NCBI RefSeq assembly: GCF_035594125.1
Contig: NW_026973706.1
Span: 486,001 to 550,000 of the forward strand
Direction: 5' to 3'
DNA length: 64,000 nucleotides
Source of the DNA: Scylla paramamosain
Taxonomy: Eukaryota; Arthropoda; Malacostraca; Decapoda; Portunidae
Shown: in pieces, positions 53,344-64,000 of the stretch
Layout: every line of letters begins with the position of its first letter
How positions within the stretch are numbered: position 1 is the stretch's first letter
Translations under genes and position numbers: made by a program
Notes under the pieces: model-generated
Seen by the model: only the letters and a program-made list of their open reading frames with translations
What the model was told of the DNA's origin: nothing
The model's database searches: none

Positions 53344-54426
53344 ATGAAAAGTGACGCTCTTGAGAAAACTGAGATGCATGGCGTGTGTGAGGTGGAGGCT
53401 GGCGACGCCCCACACGCCAAGCCGCTGAAGGTGAAGGTTTCGGTACAGAAGCGTGGCTGGTGGTGGCGCTGCGTGCCGCGAGCCTCCTTTAAGCAGGTGG
53501 CGGTCTTCCCCTTCCACGGGGAGGAGTACTACATGACAACCCCCAAGACCTACACCTCAATGCCGGCAGCCATGGACATGGGCCGCCTGCTGAAGGCGCG
53601 CCACAGGTCAGGGGACGCCCTGGTCAAGATCGTTCTGACGCACAGCCGAGGGAAGGTCGTCACCTTCAGGCCGGTGGCGGACTTCATGCGGCGGCTGGGC
53701 AAGGGAGAGACCAAAGACTTTGTTTTAGGCCTGACCATTGACGATGGGAACACAAAGGCGCCTGAACAGCAACACAAACAAGACGACGCCTGTGAAACCA
53801 ATGAACGGAAAGGAATGGTGGAGGAGAACACTCCCTGGGTTGGAAAAATGTGTCCGAAGTGTCCGCTGTGCACACTGCCGTTCTGGGACCTCCTGCAGGC
53901 CTGGGAGCCTCTGCCAGTGAAGCCACCGACCGAGATGGACACCTACGTGGACATCCTGTCGGCGGAATGCACGGTGCTTAAGACAGAAGCCAGGGTGCTA
54001 GTGAAGGAGAAACAGAGCTCCGTCTCAGAGCTGGCTGCCCTGAAGGCTGAAATGGCACGGATGGAGCAGGAGATGGACCGTCTTGAGGCCTCGTGGGCCA
54101 GTGACCTCATGGAAGAAGGTGAAGGAGAGCCGAGTCTCGAGGTGGGAGGAATGGAAGAGGAAGATTGCGGCTCCAGGAATGAAGAGGAATGGAGGGAACT
54201 GCTTGGTGATTACAGTGCAGAAGAGAAGTCCTACGAAGATTGCTTCACTCTGGATGAAGGGCACGAACACTGGAACATAGAGGATTGTAAGGAGGAAGGC
54301 AGTGACGGGGAGAAGGAGGCGGAGGCGGAAAGTGATGAGCACACCCAGGAATGGAAAAGGCATGAGTCTAACCCCAGCATGCACCGCGCCCTCTCGCTGC
54401 TGCGGCGCCACAACGCCCCCCACTGA
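53344..54426 (+). CDS. Protein with shared novel domain, Cys cluster, coiled coil and acidic tail (360 aa)
   Basis: A single uninterrupted frame. ATG 53344 is chosen because the frame upstream has no ATG, and because a pyrimidine-rich stretch ending in TTTGATAG lies six bases before it, like a splice acceptor for a 5'-UTR intron. Residues 26-133 resemble the domains of the genes at 33.1 and 43.5 kb: LKVKVSV, KQVAVFPF 50-57, GDALVKIVLTHSRG 90-103, FVLGLTI 126-132. A Cys cluster CPKCPLC (170-176) follows, then a heptad-like coiled coil at about 200-251 (ELAALKAEMARMEQEMDRLE) and a strongly acidic region from about 252 to 345. No signal peptide or membrane segment is visible, so it is probably cytoplasmic or nuclear. 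Function unknown; it could be an oligomeric partner of the other two proteins, which is inference from the shared domain. Confidence 0.75.
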   Translation: MKSDALEKTEMHGVCEVEAGDAPHAKPLKVKVSVQKRGWWWRCVPRASFKQVAVFPFHGEEYYMTTPKTYTSMPAAMDMGRLLKARHRSGDALVKIVLTHSRGKVVTFRPVADFMRRLGKGETKDFVLGLTIDDGNTKAPEQQHKQDDACETNERKGMVEENTPWVGKMCPKCPLCTLPFWDLLQAWEPLPVKPPTEMDTYVDILSAECTVLKTEARVLVKEKQSSVSELAALKAEMARMEQEMDRLEASWASDLMEEGEGEPSLEVGGMEEEDCGSRNEEEWRELLGDYSAEEKSYEDCFTLDEGHEHWNIEDCKEEGSDGEKEAEAESDEHTQEWKRHESNPSMHRALSLLRRHNAPH

Positions 54427-54504
54427 GGCGCCAATGGAAAACATAATATAAGGAAGAAAATTGAAAAAAAAAAAAAATACAAATAAGAAAACAAAAAAAA
54501 AGAT

Positions 54505-55400
54505 ATAGTCTTAAGTTTACGTAGTTAAGTAGTACTAGAAAGTGAATCAGAAGAAACATGAAATATAAAATAAGAAAAATTGAACAAAATATGAAAAAAA
54601 ATTAAGAAAATACAAAAAAAAGTTCTAGTTGTAAGTTTACGTAGAGTAGAAAGTAAAGGAGGAGAAATATGAAAAATAGAAAATAAAAAAAAGAAAAAAA
54701 TAGAAAATACAAAAAAAAGTTTTAGTTGTAAGCTTACGTAGAATAGAGGAAATATGAAATATAAATAAGAACATTAGAAAATACAAACAACAAAATTTAA
54801 AAAAGTTCTAGTTGTAAGTTTATGTAGAGTAGAAAGTAGAGAAGAAATTAAGAAGAAACTTAAATGGATAAAAGAATACTCATAAGGAAATGATAAAAAC
54901 GTTCTAGCTGTAAGTTTAGAGTAAAAAATAAAATAGAAGGAATATAAATTATAAAAAGGAGAGAGAAAAAAAAATTAAAAATACAAACGAAAAAATTATT
55001 TGTCTGCAGTGGAAAGTAAAATAGAAAAAATAAAAAAATAAATATATAAATAAAAAGATCTATTAGTAAGTTTAGGGTAGAAAGTAAAACAAGAAAACAG
55101 AAAAAAGAAAAATATATAAATCAGGAAAATAAATGAAAATTCAAACAAAAAAACAAATGTTTACACATCTATGTTGTTAGTATAAATTCTACTTGTACGT
55201 TTAGAGTATAGATAATGGAAAAAAAATATATATAAAAAGATATATAGATAAAAATCAAAACAAAGAAGGTGCTAGGAAACGTCTCAATGTTTTAATTGTA
55301 TGTTGTATTAGTTAATTGTATGTTGTATAAGTAAGGTAACAGTATACATAAAAAAAAAAAAACTCCTTTGTAATGCTCTATGGTAGTTGTAAGTTTAGAG
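54505..55400. repeat. A-rich decayed tandem array 3' of the coiled-coil gene
   Basis: Variants of TTCTAGTTGTAAGTTTACGT recur near 54511, 54631, 54728, 54814, 54910, 55066, 55190 and 55388, mostly 85-120 bp apart, with A-rich spacers (AAAATACAAAAAAAA). It starts about 80 bases after the stop codon. Confidence 0.75.
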
Positions 55401-55449
55401 TTTCAACACACAACTTTCAACACACAAGTTCAACACACAACTGGCAGCA

Positions 55450-55703
55450 AAGGTGGTGGTGGTGGTGGTGGTGGTGTTCCTCTGGACAGGGGTGTTGCTG
55501 GATCGGGGAGAGCAGGAATGGTCACCCTCCCTCAGCTGTGTTGTCTTGCTCATAACAACACAACACTAACAAAACGTATATTGGTAACAATTTTCGTCAC
55601 ATTAACATTGTTTCACCATAACGTAATATACCCGTAAATTTATTGCAGCTGAGCAATTGGCCTCTGTTAGACTTTTTTCTTATTTTTATAGTGGTGGTTA
55701 TCT

Positions 55704-55738
<35 letters not shown>

Positions 55739-56290
55739 TTGGCAATGATAATAAGGATAATAGGAAGAGCTTACGGCCTTCCAGGCAGCAAGGCAGATCC
55801 CCTCACAGTGACGCAGCACACGGCGCGTGGTCTGCTCGCACCAAAACAGAATAAAGCTGGTAATGTTCCAGATACGAATATTTCATCCATCATCTGAGCC
55901 GCGGTTTGTTTGCATGTTGAGGTGCAGTAAGTAATGCAGGCTTGATTCAGAATGGTGCCAGCACAACCGCCACTCCACGGAGTTTTGCGAGGGGAAATGT
56001 TTTGATGAGGCGACTCCAAGACGAACACAGTGCCTCAGCCTCCAAGATGATGAAGCGTGAGTTGTTGTGCGACCAGTGTTTGTGTGTTACGAGGTGTGCC
56101 GTGTGGGAATACAGTGTTGCTCAGCACTGCGTGTGTCAAGGCAGCACTGCATTGGTGGAGTTGTTCATGAAGGAGCAGTAATGACCGCCAGTCACACCAA
56201 ATGTGGCTTCTTAAAGAGATAGTCAGAGGGAATATCATGACTGCAATTATTTTGTTAGAGTAAATATATCATATTGGAAAAACTGCTGCA
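55450..56290. other. No gene recognised; (GGT)n and (CTA)n patches
   Basis: Short (GGT)n at 55453-55475 and (CTA)n at about 55706-55738 in otherwise unique sequence without a supported gene. Confidence 0.45.
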
Positions 56291-56546
56291 TGGACTCTTG
56301 TACAACGCCAGTGTGGACCCGCGATGCTGAGTGTGGACATGGCCTCACTGAGGCGTGGAGTCTTGTACTACACCAGTGCAGAGCCACGATACTGAGTGTG
56401 GACGCGGCTTCACTGAGGTGTGGAGTCTTGCACAACACCAGTGTGGAGCCGCTATACTGAGTGGACGCGGCTTCACTGAGGTGTGGAGTCTTGCACAACA
56501 CCAGTGTGGAGACGCGATACTGAGTGGACGCAGTTTCATGGAGGCG
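56291..56546. repeat. Minisatellite, period about 65 bp, four copies
   Basis: TGGAGTCTTGCACAACACCA and variants start at 56291, 56356, 56421 and 56484. The two-base shorter third interval breaks any common frame. Neighbouring copies are about 85-95% alike by eye. Confidence 0.85.
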
Positions 56547-56609
56547 TGGATCGTGTGGCGCGTTGTGCTCTCCTAGAACACTCATTCAGGGCGAGGTGAC
56601 CTGCAGCTC

Positions 56610-56611
<2 letters not shown>

Positions 56612-56661
<50 letters not shown>
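56612..56661. repeat. (CT)n microsatellite
   Basis: About 25 CT units followed by CCACAG, a chance-like acceptor without a supported exon. Confidence 0.9.
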
Positions 56662-56664
<3 letters not shown>

Positions 56665-56699
56665 CAGCCTCGCGTCATCCGGCACTCGCTCATCCATGT

Positions 56700-57574
56700 C
56701 CAACACTGGTTCTGAAATTTACAGCTGATTTTTTTCCCCCTTTAATGTTCGCATTTTGCTTTTCGCCATCGTTATTTCCACCCTCCTGTTGTTTTGGTGA
56801 TGGCGGTGATGCCGATGGTGATGACGGTGTAAGACACGGACTTTTTACGTACAAACACGAGGTACTCAAATACTGGTGGTGAAATACTGACTAAATTGCA
56901 ATACATTGTATTGGAACTCAGTACTAGGGATGTAGTAGTTTACAGTTCAAGTATTTTCTCGAAGGGAAATATTGCGAAAAAAAATTTAGCCATCTTGCAA
57001 GTTGGTGACTGAAAAGTTTTTCGATTTTTGGTAACGCCGGGTTCTCTTTCCTCTGTCACACACCAATGTATAAATTAGTTGTGTTCGAAGGGAATTTTTG
57101 TCAGACATTTCTCTTCCTTCACCTCGGCAATGGAGGCGCTTGTTGGTCCCAAGGGAACAGCGAGCTTCATGCCGAGGTCTTCAATATTGCAGCAGTGACC
57201 CTTGAAGTGTCTCTCTGACACACATAATCTCTGCAAGATAGACTTATGTACTGCAGTGAGCTTCCTAACTCTTGACCTTGCAGTGGAATGTCGGCTTCTG
57301 AATGAAGACACGACCGGTAGATGTATCAGCCTTGCCTCCCATCCCCAGCAGGAGGAAAAGGCGCCGCGCGGAACACAAAGTAATCTGGTCAAACAGTGGA
57401 TGAGAGGAATGTCGCCCCTGCGTGTGGTGTATGCCAGGGTCGCCGGTGTGCCGCGGTGTTACCTAGAGGTGATTCATGCACGAGTCAGGATTATTGCTCG
57501 CAGGAGATGTGGCGTCCTTATTTCGCAGCGAAGAACGTGCGCTTACCAAACACGGGAGAAGCATCCTTGTTTTA

Positions 57575-57575
<1 letters not shown>
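56700..57575. other. No gene recognised
   Basis: Open frames at 57202-57575 lack any domain that I can identify. No other feature is supported. Confidence 0.4.

Positions 57576-57578
<3 letters not shown>

Positions 57579-57665
<87 letters not shown>
57579..57665. repeat. (GA)n microsatellite
   Basis: About 43 GA units. Confidence 0.95.
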
Positions 57666-57668
<3 letters not shown>

Positions 57669-58145
57669 CGGGAGGATGGGAAGGGAAGAGAGGGATGGAA
57701 TGAGGAGCGAGGAACTAGGGGAGGAAAGAGAGAGGAAGGGTTCAAGGGCAGGCAGTCAGACCCCAGCTTGCCTCTCTTTGGCACAAAATCCTGAGCAGCT
57801 TGACGCCAGATCTGTTTGAAGTGAAGTAAGCAGCGACGCTCCCTCAGAGTTAGCGGTGGGCGGTCCAGCTTAGCGAGTGTGTGGACTGGCACGGCGCGAG
57901 GCTGTCTGAGAGTGTGTTATCCTCCCTCACGTTGGTACGCAGCGAGTCTGCCTGAGAGTGTGTTGCTTTCCCTCATGCTGGCACGGGCTTAGAATTACCA
58001 GGACTCTGTAATGGGGAGCTACTCAGCCGCGTCCGTGAAGTGGGATCAGCTGAAGGTCTAACTCAGGCTCAAGTCTGGGAAAGACTCCTCCTCTTCCTTC
58101 TCCTTCTCCTCCTCCTCCTCCTCCTTCCGCTCCTGCTACTCCCCC

Positions 58146-58283
58146 GTGTGCGTGTTTGCACAGCGTGGATCTGTGATAGGCGGTGCTGTGCTGCCTCACG
58201 CCGCCACTGCCTCAGTGTGCGTGTTTGCACAGCGTGGATCTGTGATAGGCAGTGCTGTGCTGCCTCACGCCGCCACTGCCTCA
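58146..58283. repeat. 69-bp tandem duplication
   Basis: Two copies (58146-58214 and 58215-58283), beginning GTGTGCGTGTTTGCACAGCG, differ at essentially one base. The unit length of 23 codons keeps frames open but no gene is supported. Confidence 0.9.
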
Positions 58284-58954
58284 AGGATTGTCTGGGCACT
58301 GAATAGAACTGTGATTCATGAACTGTGAGTCGCAACTATCACCAAAGTGTGCCGCCCAACTTTCCTAGATGTGTTGGTCTTCTTGAATCTGTGCCTTTTT
58401 AGCAGGCCTGCACTACATTGACTATAGGGTTGGTGCGCTGTCAGTCCAAGATTTACCTTTACTGCTTCAAAAAGCAACAAAGTTTGAGGACCACTGAATT
58501 AGAGGCCGCTTACCCTCGTTTGTAAAGTGGCGTCAGTTGTCTAATAACTTCACACTCTCGAACATTCGCTTGCTGCAATTTTTTTTTTTTTTTATGGGTT
58601 AAGGGAATTCCTTTTACAACGAAGACACAAACATAATCTTCTCTGCCCCTGGAGAAAGCTTCACCTCGCCGCGACCTTTTGACAGGCGACGCAAGGGGAA
58701 TGTCTGCCGCGATGCTCGGCTAATTTTGATTGTTGATTTTTATGGCCAAGACACTTGTACGCGTCCTCATCCAACTTGTCTGCCTGCTGTTGCTCCTCCT
58801 CCTTGTCCTGCTTTCCATCGCGTCTCTTTTCCTGGTACTCCTCTTGTTCTTCTATGTCCTATAAATGATTCTCTCTCCTTTTCCTTTGTTTAATAATGTT
58901 CTTTCAAATTTTTTTCGTTATTTTCCTCCATTTTCTCATAGTCTTCTCTACCAC

Positions 58955-59225
58955 CACCACCTCCTCCTCCTCCTCCTCCTCCTCCTCCTCCTCTCTCATT
59001 CCCTCATAAGCCACATTCTTCACGTCCACAGCCGCCGTCACCACCCACTCAAACAAGGATTCCCTGTTTACTTGCCATAAACAACACTGGCCTCCTCCTT
59101 GTCCTCTTCCTTTACACACCTACGTCTTTCTCCTTGAAGCAGACAGCGTAGTTTATCACAGCGTGCCTCTAAGGGCGGTTTATTTTCGTGTTGTGTTACT
59201 CCTCCTCCTCCTCCTCCTCCTCTTC
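58955..59225. repeat. (CTC)n patches
   Basis: CTC triplet runs at about 58959-58992 and 59200-59222 in pyrimidine-rich sequence. Confidence 0.85.
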
Positions 59226-59524
59226 CTTCTCTTTGCCTTCTTCGTTCTCTCTCTTGTCCTCTCCCGGCGCAGTAACACACGTACTTTATATTCCGATGCA
59301 AGCAGGACCTTCCATGTTTTCTATTCAGAAGTGAGACATTTGATCTCCACACCGGATGGCGCCTCCGTTGTTTCTTGTCCTGCCACAGCTCCGCGTCATG
59401 CCTGTGTTGTATCCCAATGAAGGAAGTACTCTGTTCTCTTCACAGAAGTGACAAGTTTAATCTCCACACAGGGCGCGCCTCTGTGGTCGCGGTCTGCCAG
59501 AGAAGCTAGACCTAATTGTCATTT

Positions 59525-59592
59525 TTGTACGTAAGAGGGGCATTGGCCAAAGGCTACAAACACGTAGAAAAAAAAAAAAGCCCACTTAGAAA
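59525..59592 (-). mobile_element. LINE 3'-end fragment
   Basis: GTACGTAAGAGGGGCATTGG, CCAAAGGCTACAAACACGTA and AAAAAGCCCACTTAGAAA resemble, in order, the non-coding 3' end of LINE B (ATGTAGGAAGGA.AC.TGGCCAAGGGCAACAAAAAT...GCCCACTGA). The coding part is absent. Confidence 0.5.
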
Positions 59593-59922
59593 ACTCTTAT
59601 TTACATACTCTTCTGTCCCTCGTGTAAGTGGTAAAGAACTGTGAAATTGTTTCCATTACCAGTTAACTTTGACGTAAGGCAAGAAATCCTCTCTTCCTTG
59701 AACTCTTTGTTGACGTGTTGTCGGACAGCTGGCTCTCTTTCATCTTTCTCCTGCACCATAAACAGTTCTCCTCCTCACGCATCTGCTTCACATCCTACCG
59801 AGTTTTGCTTCTCGTTTTCAGGCTTCTCTTTCTCCTCCTCCTCCTCCTGTTCTACCATTTTCTTTCTAGCATTCATCCACCATTTTCCTTTATCATACTA
59901 TCTACTTTCCTTCAAAAATATT

Positions 59923-59924
<2 letters not shown>

Positions 59925-59962
<38 letters not shown>

Positions 59963-60086
59963 GACCGACCGACAAAAACAAACAGAGACAGAGAAAACAC
60001 TGGCAGTCCCATAAGACAGGGAATAAAGGTATATTTTCACCACCAGTGCATCGTTATGCACAGAGTTACTCCTTTAAGGGGATCCC

Positions 60087-60151
<65 letters not shown>

Positions 60152-60516
60152 GCATATTGCCCCTTACTCTCTGTTATTCCGTGTCCTCACTTCCCTTCCC
60201 TTCATTGATATTCCTTGCTTTCATCCTTCCTTCCTTCCTTCCTTCCTTCTTTCCCTCCCTCACTCCCTCATTTCCTACCTTCCTTTCTTCCATACCCCTC
60301 TGTTTACCATTTTGTTGCCAATATCTCTCCTTCCCCCTCTCCTCTCCCTTCCATCCTGTCATTCCCTTGCCTCCCACCTCTCCACCTCCCCTCATTCCCT
60401 CATCCCCTCCCTTCCTCTCTCCCTCCTCACCACACACACCACACAATACCGTCCCGTGTGGTGCAATTTCACGAGATGTGCCGGACACAATACGCCTCTA
60501 CATGACCCACTTCACA

Positions 60517-60554
<38 letters not shown>

Positions 60555-60555
60555 A
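59925..60555. repeat. (CA)n, (CT)n, CTTC-rich and (CA)n tracts
   Basis: (CA)n at about 59927-59960, (CT)n at about 60090-60149, CCTT/CCTC-rich sequence to about 60420, then (CA)n at about 60517-60553. Confidence 0.9.
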
Positions 60556-61080
60556 ACTGAACCGCACCCCCATGAACTGGAGGGATGAGGAAGATCGGAA
60601 GAAGGAGTGGAATAGACGGGAGGATGACGAGGGTAGGGATGTTGGAAGACACGAGAGGGCGAAGAGGAGAGAAAGAGGAGGATGAAGATAGGAAATATGG
60701 AGTAAAAAAGGAAGAACAGTTACAAGCAGGTACCCAAAATACCTCCTTTAACCCGTAAAAGCCTAAACACGTACAAATTTCATATCATGTATTAATAAAA
60801 AAAAAAAAAGGGAGATGAGAAGAGGATGAGGGAGTAAGGCCACTTATGAAATGCCTCCTCGTGCCCTCGCCACAGTCTGGGAGAGGCAAAGGTTACTGGC
60901 TGCTAGAATAACAACCGCATTACTTCTAAACAAACGTTATGAGAAGAGAATGAGTTGTCACTGGGAATAATGAAAACTGAGAACACGTCATGAGAAGTGT
61001 TAATGTAATGCTATTGGGGATAATGAATAAAATATTTACAAACTGCTATAAACATCTCTCTTTTCCTCTATTCCCTAAAC
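60556..61080. other. No gene recognised
   Basis: Unique-looking purine-rich then mixed sequence. Two copies of AAACGTTATGAGAAGAGAAT / AACACGTCATGAGAAGTGTT-like words suggest a decayed short repeat. Confidence 0.4.
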
Positions 61081-61370
61081 ATGGATAGAAAATAAACCTG
61101 CCTAACCTAATCTAACCTAACTTATTTACAAACTGCTATAAACACCTTTCCCTTTCTTTCTCTCTCTGTCTATTCTCTAAACATGAATATCAAATGAACC
61201 TGCTTAACCTAACCTAATCTAATGTAATCAATCCTAATCTTAGCCTAACTTAGCCTAACCTAATCCAACCTCACCTAATGTAACCTAACCTAACCCAACC
61301 CAACTTAACCTAACCCAGCGTAACATAACCTAACTTAATCTAACCTAACCTAACCTAACCTAATTACAAA
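61081..61370. repeat. Degenerate telomere-like (TAACC)n island
   Basis: CCTAACCTAATCTAACC-type runs, densest at 61200-61365, interrupted by TAACT, TAATC and TAGCC variants. TAACC/TTAGG is the arthropod telomere unit. A second, smaller unit of the same locus (ATTTACAAACTGCTATAAAC) is also duplicated at 61033 and 61122. Confidence 0.7.
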
Positions 61371-61554
61371 CTAGTATAAACATGAATATGAAAAATTAGT
61401 ATCCACCTTCTTCTGACACTGGACTGCTGCTCTCTCTCTCTCTCTCTGCGCCTCGCCGACAGGGAGAAGGAAAGGCGGGGGAAGGGAGGGGGAGGCGGGG
61501 AAGAATGGGACAAAATATAATAGTGCTAATACAATAATCCTACTTATCCATAAC

Positions 61555-61640
61555 AAGCTTTCTGTAGTCTCCTTATTTTTTTACGTTCTTATAGAGAGAC
61601 TGTCACGTGTCACGGAGCCTACTGGCTCCGTGCAGCCTCC
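61555..61640 (+). mobile_element. SINE-like dispersed repeat, fragment
   Basis: GAGACTGTCACGTGTCACGG, CCTACTGGCTCCGTGCAGCC and TCCCTTGTGTTCGTGTG match the 3' module of the copies at 10.4 and 46.8 kb. Confidence 0.45.
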
Positions 61641-61786
61641 CTTGTGTTCGTGTGTTATACTGCCTCGTGTTTAAGGACATATTCTGACACTTTTAAGATA
61701 ACACTGAACTAAAATAAAAGTATTACTATCCATCTATACACCAGGCTGGCAATCCCACACAAGGTGGCCCAGACAAGGCACCACAC

Positions 61787-61798
61787 ACTGTCTTCAGC

Positions 61799-61873
<75 letters not shown>

Positions 61874-62092
61874 GCCGCAGTGTTGCATCTCTCGCTATCT
61901 TTTACTGGGTCACTTTAACTGTTCTTCTGGTCTTGGTAACTACATGCCTCCCCCGCTCCTATGGCCTCGCTGCACAAGATTTTCTACCTTCTCTCACACC
62001 TATTCTGTCCAAGAGTTAACCAGTAATCGTTCATCCATTTTTCTGGTGAACTCTGGAACTCCCTGCCTGCTTCTGTATTTCCTCCTTCCTTC
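61787..62092 (+). mobile_element. LINE B 3' coding fragment split by an internal (CT)n expansion
   Basis: On the plus strand the sequence matches LINE B from CACTGTCTTCAGCCTCTC through ATCGCCGCAGTGTTGCATCT to GGAACTCCCTGCCTGCTTCTGTATTTCC. In intact LINE B the first two blocks are separated only by a short CTCTCTC run. Here they are separated by a (CT)n tract of about 67 bases (61804-61870). Frameshifts mark it as dead. Confidence 0.85.
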
Positions 62093-62330
62093 ATTCACTC
62101 TCCTAGCTCCGTCTGCCCCGGTGGAAAGATTGTCTCGTGCACCACAGCACTACACCTCAGCCTCAGTACAGGCGGCCACACACACCCACAGCAAGGCCCC
62201 ACAGCATACCGATAAAAAGTATTACTAAAAGAATGAGGTAATGTTACAATTAAGAATATTATGTAAACACGAAATAAGGAGCTGTACTCACTCTAAGACA
62301 GGTGTGACAGCAGGTGTGGGGCGAGTTACC

Positions 62331-62524
<194 letters not shown>

Positions 62525-62779
62525 CACATCAAACGTTTTACATAATTATTTATTGGTAGACTATGTGATAGATTATGTGACAGATGGCGAGGACAAGGAG
62601 GGAGAGAAGAAAGAGTGAAAAAGAAAAGATGAATGAAAAAAATCAACCTTTTATTCATTTTCTTACAGGCAGATAGACAGAGATACAATAACAGACATTC
62701 ATACACACAGACTGAGTGACAAAGATACAGGGTGATACAGATATTGAGATATGGATATACAGATGCACACACACACAAT

Positions 62780-62789
62780 AACTACTACA

Positions 62790-62826
<37 letters not shown>

Positions 62827-62872
62827 TTACTACTACTACTACTACTACTACTGCTACTACTACTACTACCTT
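62780..62872. repeat. (CTA)n array
   Basis: CTA triplets with a few substitutions. Confidence 0.95.
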
Positions 62873-63070
62873 AACCATTGCAACTCTAACTGAAAGAGAA
62901 ATATAGATAAATAAAATAAAGGAAAATCAATTTTTTTTTCATTTACCTGAACTTTTTTTCATCCATTGTTGCTTCGAAGCGAAGAAAAAAAAAAGTTACA
63001 TGTTCCTTCAGATTTTCAAAAGTTTGTGAAGAATATTTATTGTTCGGAATTGTGTGTACCTAACCTAAGT

Positions 63071-63075
<5 letters not shown>

Positions 63076-63156
<81 letters not shown>
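63076..63156. repeat. (GT)n microsatellite
   Basis: About 40 GT units. Confidence 0.95.
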
Positions 63157-63158
<2 letters not shown>

Positions 63159-63388
63159 TGCGGTATTCAGGAGTCAAGCAAAATAAGAGTTAATGTAAAT
63201 GTTTCAGGAATGAGATGCACAACTTCTTACTCAGGTGAATATAAATGTAAATGTGTTGGAAATGCAAGATATTCAAAGTACTGCTGCTTCTCGCTTCTCA
63301 AAAACAGTAAAAAAAAAAAAAGAAATAGAGACGGCATTAGTGAATAGATTTCTCTTCATTCGTTTAAATTTATGAGGAAGAAGAGAGT

Positions 63389-63477
<89 letters not shown>

Positions 63478-63630
63478 GAAAGACAGACATGTAAACAGAA
63501 ACGCAAATACAGAGATTAAAAAAAAAAAAAAACCAGACAGACAGACAGACATACAGATAAATATATATACACAGAAAGACAAACAAACAAACATACATAC
63601 ATACAGACAGACAGCCCAACACCATTCATC
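63389..63630. repeat. (GA)n and short GACA/CATA runs
   Basis: (GA)n at about 63389-63476, then scattered ACAG and CATA tetramers to about 63615. The last 370 bases of the window contain no recognised gene. Confidence 0.9.
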
Positions 63631-64000
63631 ACCCCCGTCACTATTAGGCATCTCATCACCACACTCCTAGTAGTGAAGGAAGGAATGGAGGAAGGAATAG
63701 AAACCAGTGAAGTTTTCATTCTCTTTCTATATGTAGGGGTAAAAAAATGAAGTAGTTAATAAATAAGAACACCCTGTACTTTACGAAAAAAAATAAATAA
63801 ATAAAAAAATAGTGAAGTTATACCAAGAAGAGAATTACGAATATGTATGAGGGAAAAGTTATGTGTATGGGGATAGGTAGTTATGTAGTGAAGTTATACG
63901 GTATAAAAAGTTATTTGAGGTTACACTGACTCAAAAAAGTTACACATAAGCTACTATTTGTGTGGATACGGTAAAGTAATTGATATTGCGGTAGTAATGA

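Noticed and set aside
57202..57819. 205-codon frame ending in a GA tract
   Set aside because: No recognisable domain before the repeat, one third is RERERE, and no promoter or splice evidence.
61200..61370. True chromosome end (telomere)
   Set aside because: The TAACC units are heavily interrupted, and ordinary sequence with other repeats continues on both sides.

Overview
This window looks like intergenic or intronic DNA from an arthropod nuclear genome, most likely a decapod crustacean such as a crab. That assignment is an inference. It rests on the extreme density of dinucleotide microsatellites (more than twenty long (CT)n/(GA)n tracts), on islands of degenerate TAACC (TTAGG) repeat, which is the arthropod telomere motif, on several families of non-LTR retrotransposon, and on an insect/crustacean-style TATA + TCAGTC initiator promoter. 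I see no rRNA, tRNA, CRISPR or bacterial operon structure.

Layout. 0-14 kb: microsatellites and decayed tandem arrays with periods of about 55-140 bp, with no convincing gene. 14.4-19.4 kb: a decayed CR1-like LINE interrupted by a nested 5'-truncated copy of a second LINE ('LINE B'), then a longer, frameshifted LINE B copy. 19.4-23.1 kb: microsatellites and one candidate exon. 23.15-24.95 kb: a LINE with an RNase H domain, broken by a 41-bp tandem array. 25-33 kb: satellites, LINE fragments and a second decayed CR1-like copy. 33.0-35.0 kb: a G+C-rich island holding a complete intronless protein-kinase gene with a well-formed promoter. 35.1-38.2 kb: tandem arrays and a decayed Penelope-like element. 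38.7-42.0 kb: an apparently full-length LINE B with an intact 986-aa endonuclease/reverse transcriptase. 43.45-45.7 kb (minus) and 53.34-54.43 kb (plus): two more long uninterrupted coding regions. 55-64 kb: microsatellites, minisatellites, a telomere-like island and LINE/SINE fragments.

Main biological point. The three host genes (kinase at 33.1 kb, Ser-rich tail-anchored protein at 43.5 kb, coiled-coil acidic protein at 53.3 kb) lie within about 21 kb and appear to share a divergent domain of about 110 residues that I do not recognise. In the first it is joined to two hydrophobic segments and a non-RD kinase domain, in the second to a long Ser-rich repeat and a C-terminal membrane anchor, and in the third to a Cys cluster, a coiled coil and an acidic tail. 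This looks like a local family of intronless genes in which one adaptor-like domain is combined with different effector parts. The kinase promoter carries three perfect GGTCACGTGACC palindromes exactly 25 bp apart, upstream of correctly spaced TATA, initiator and DPE elements. The shared domain and any joint function are my inferences from reading the sequence.
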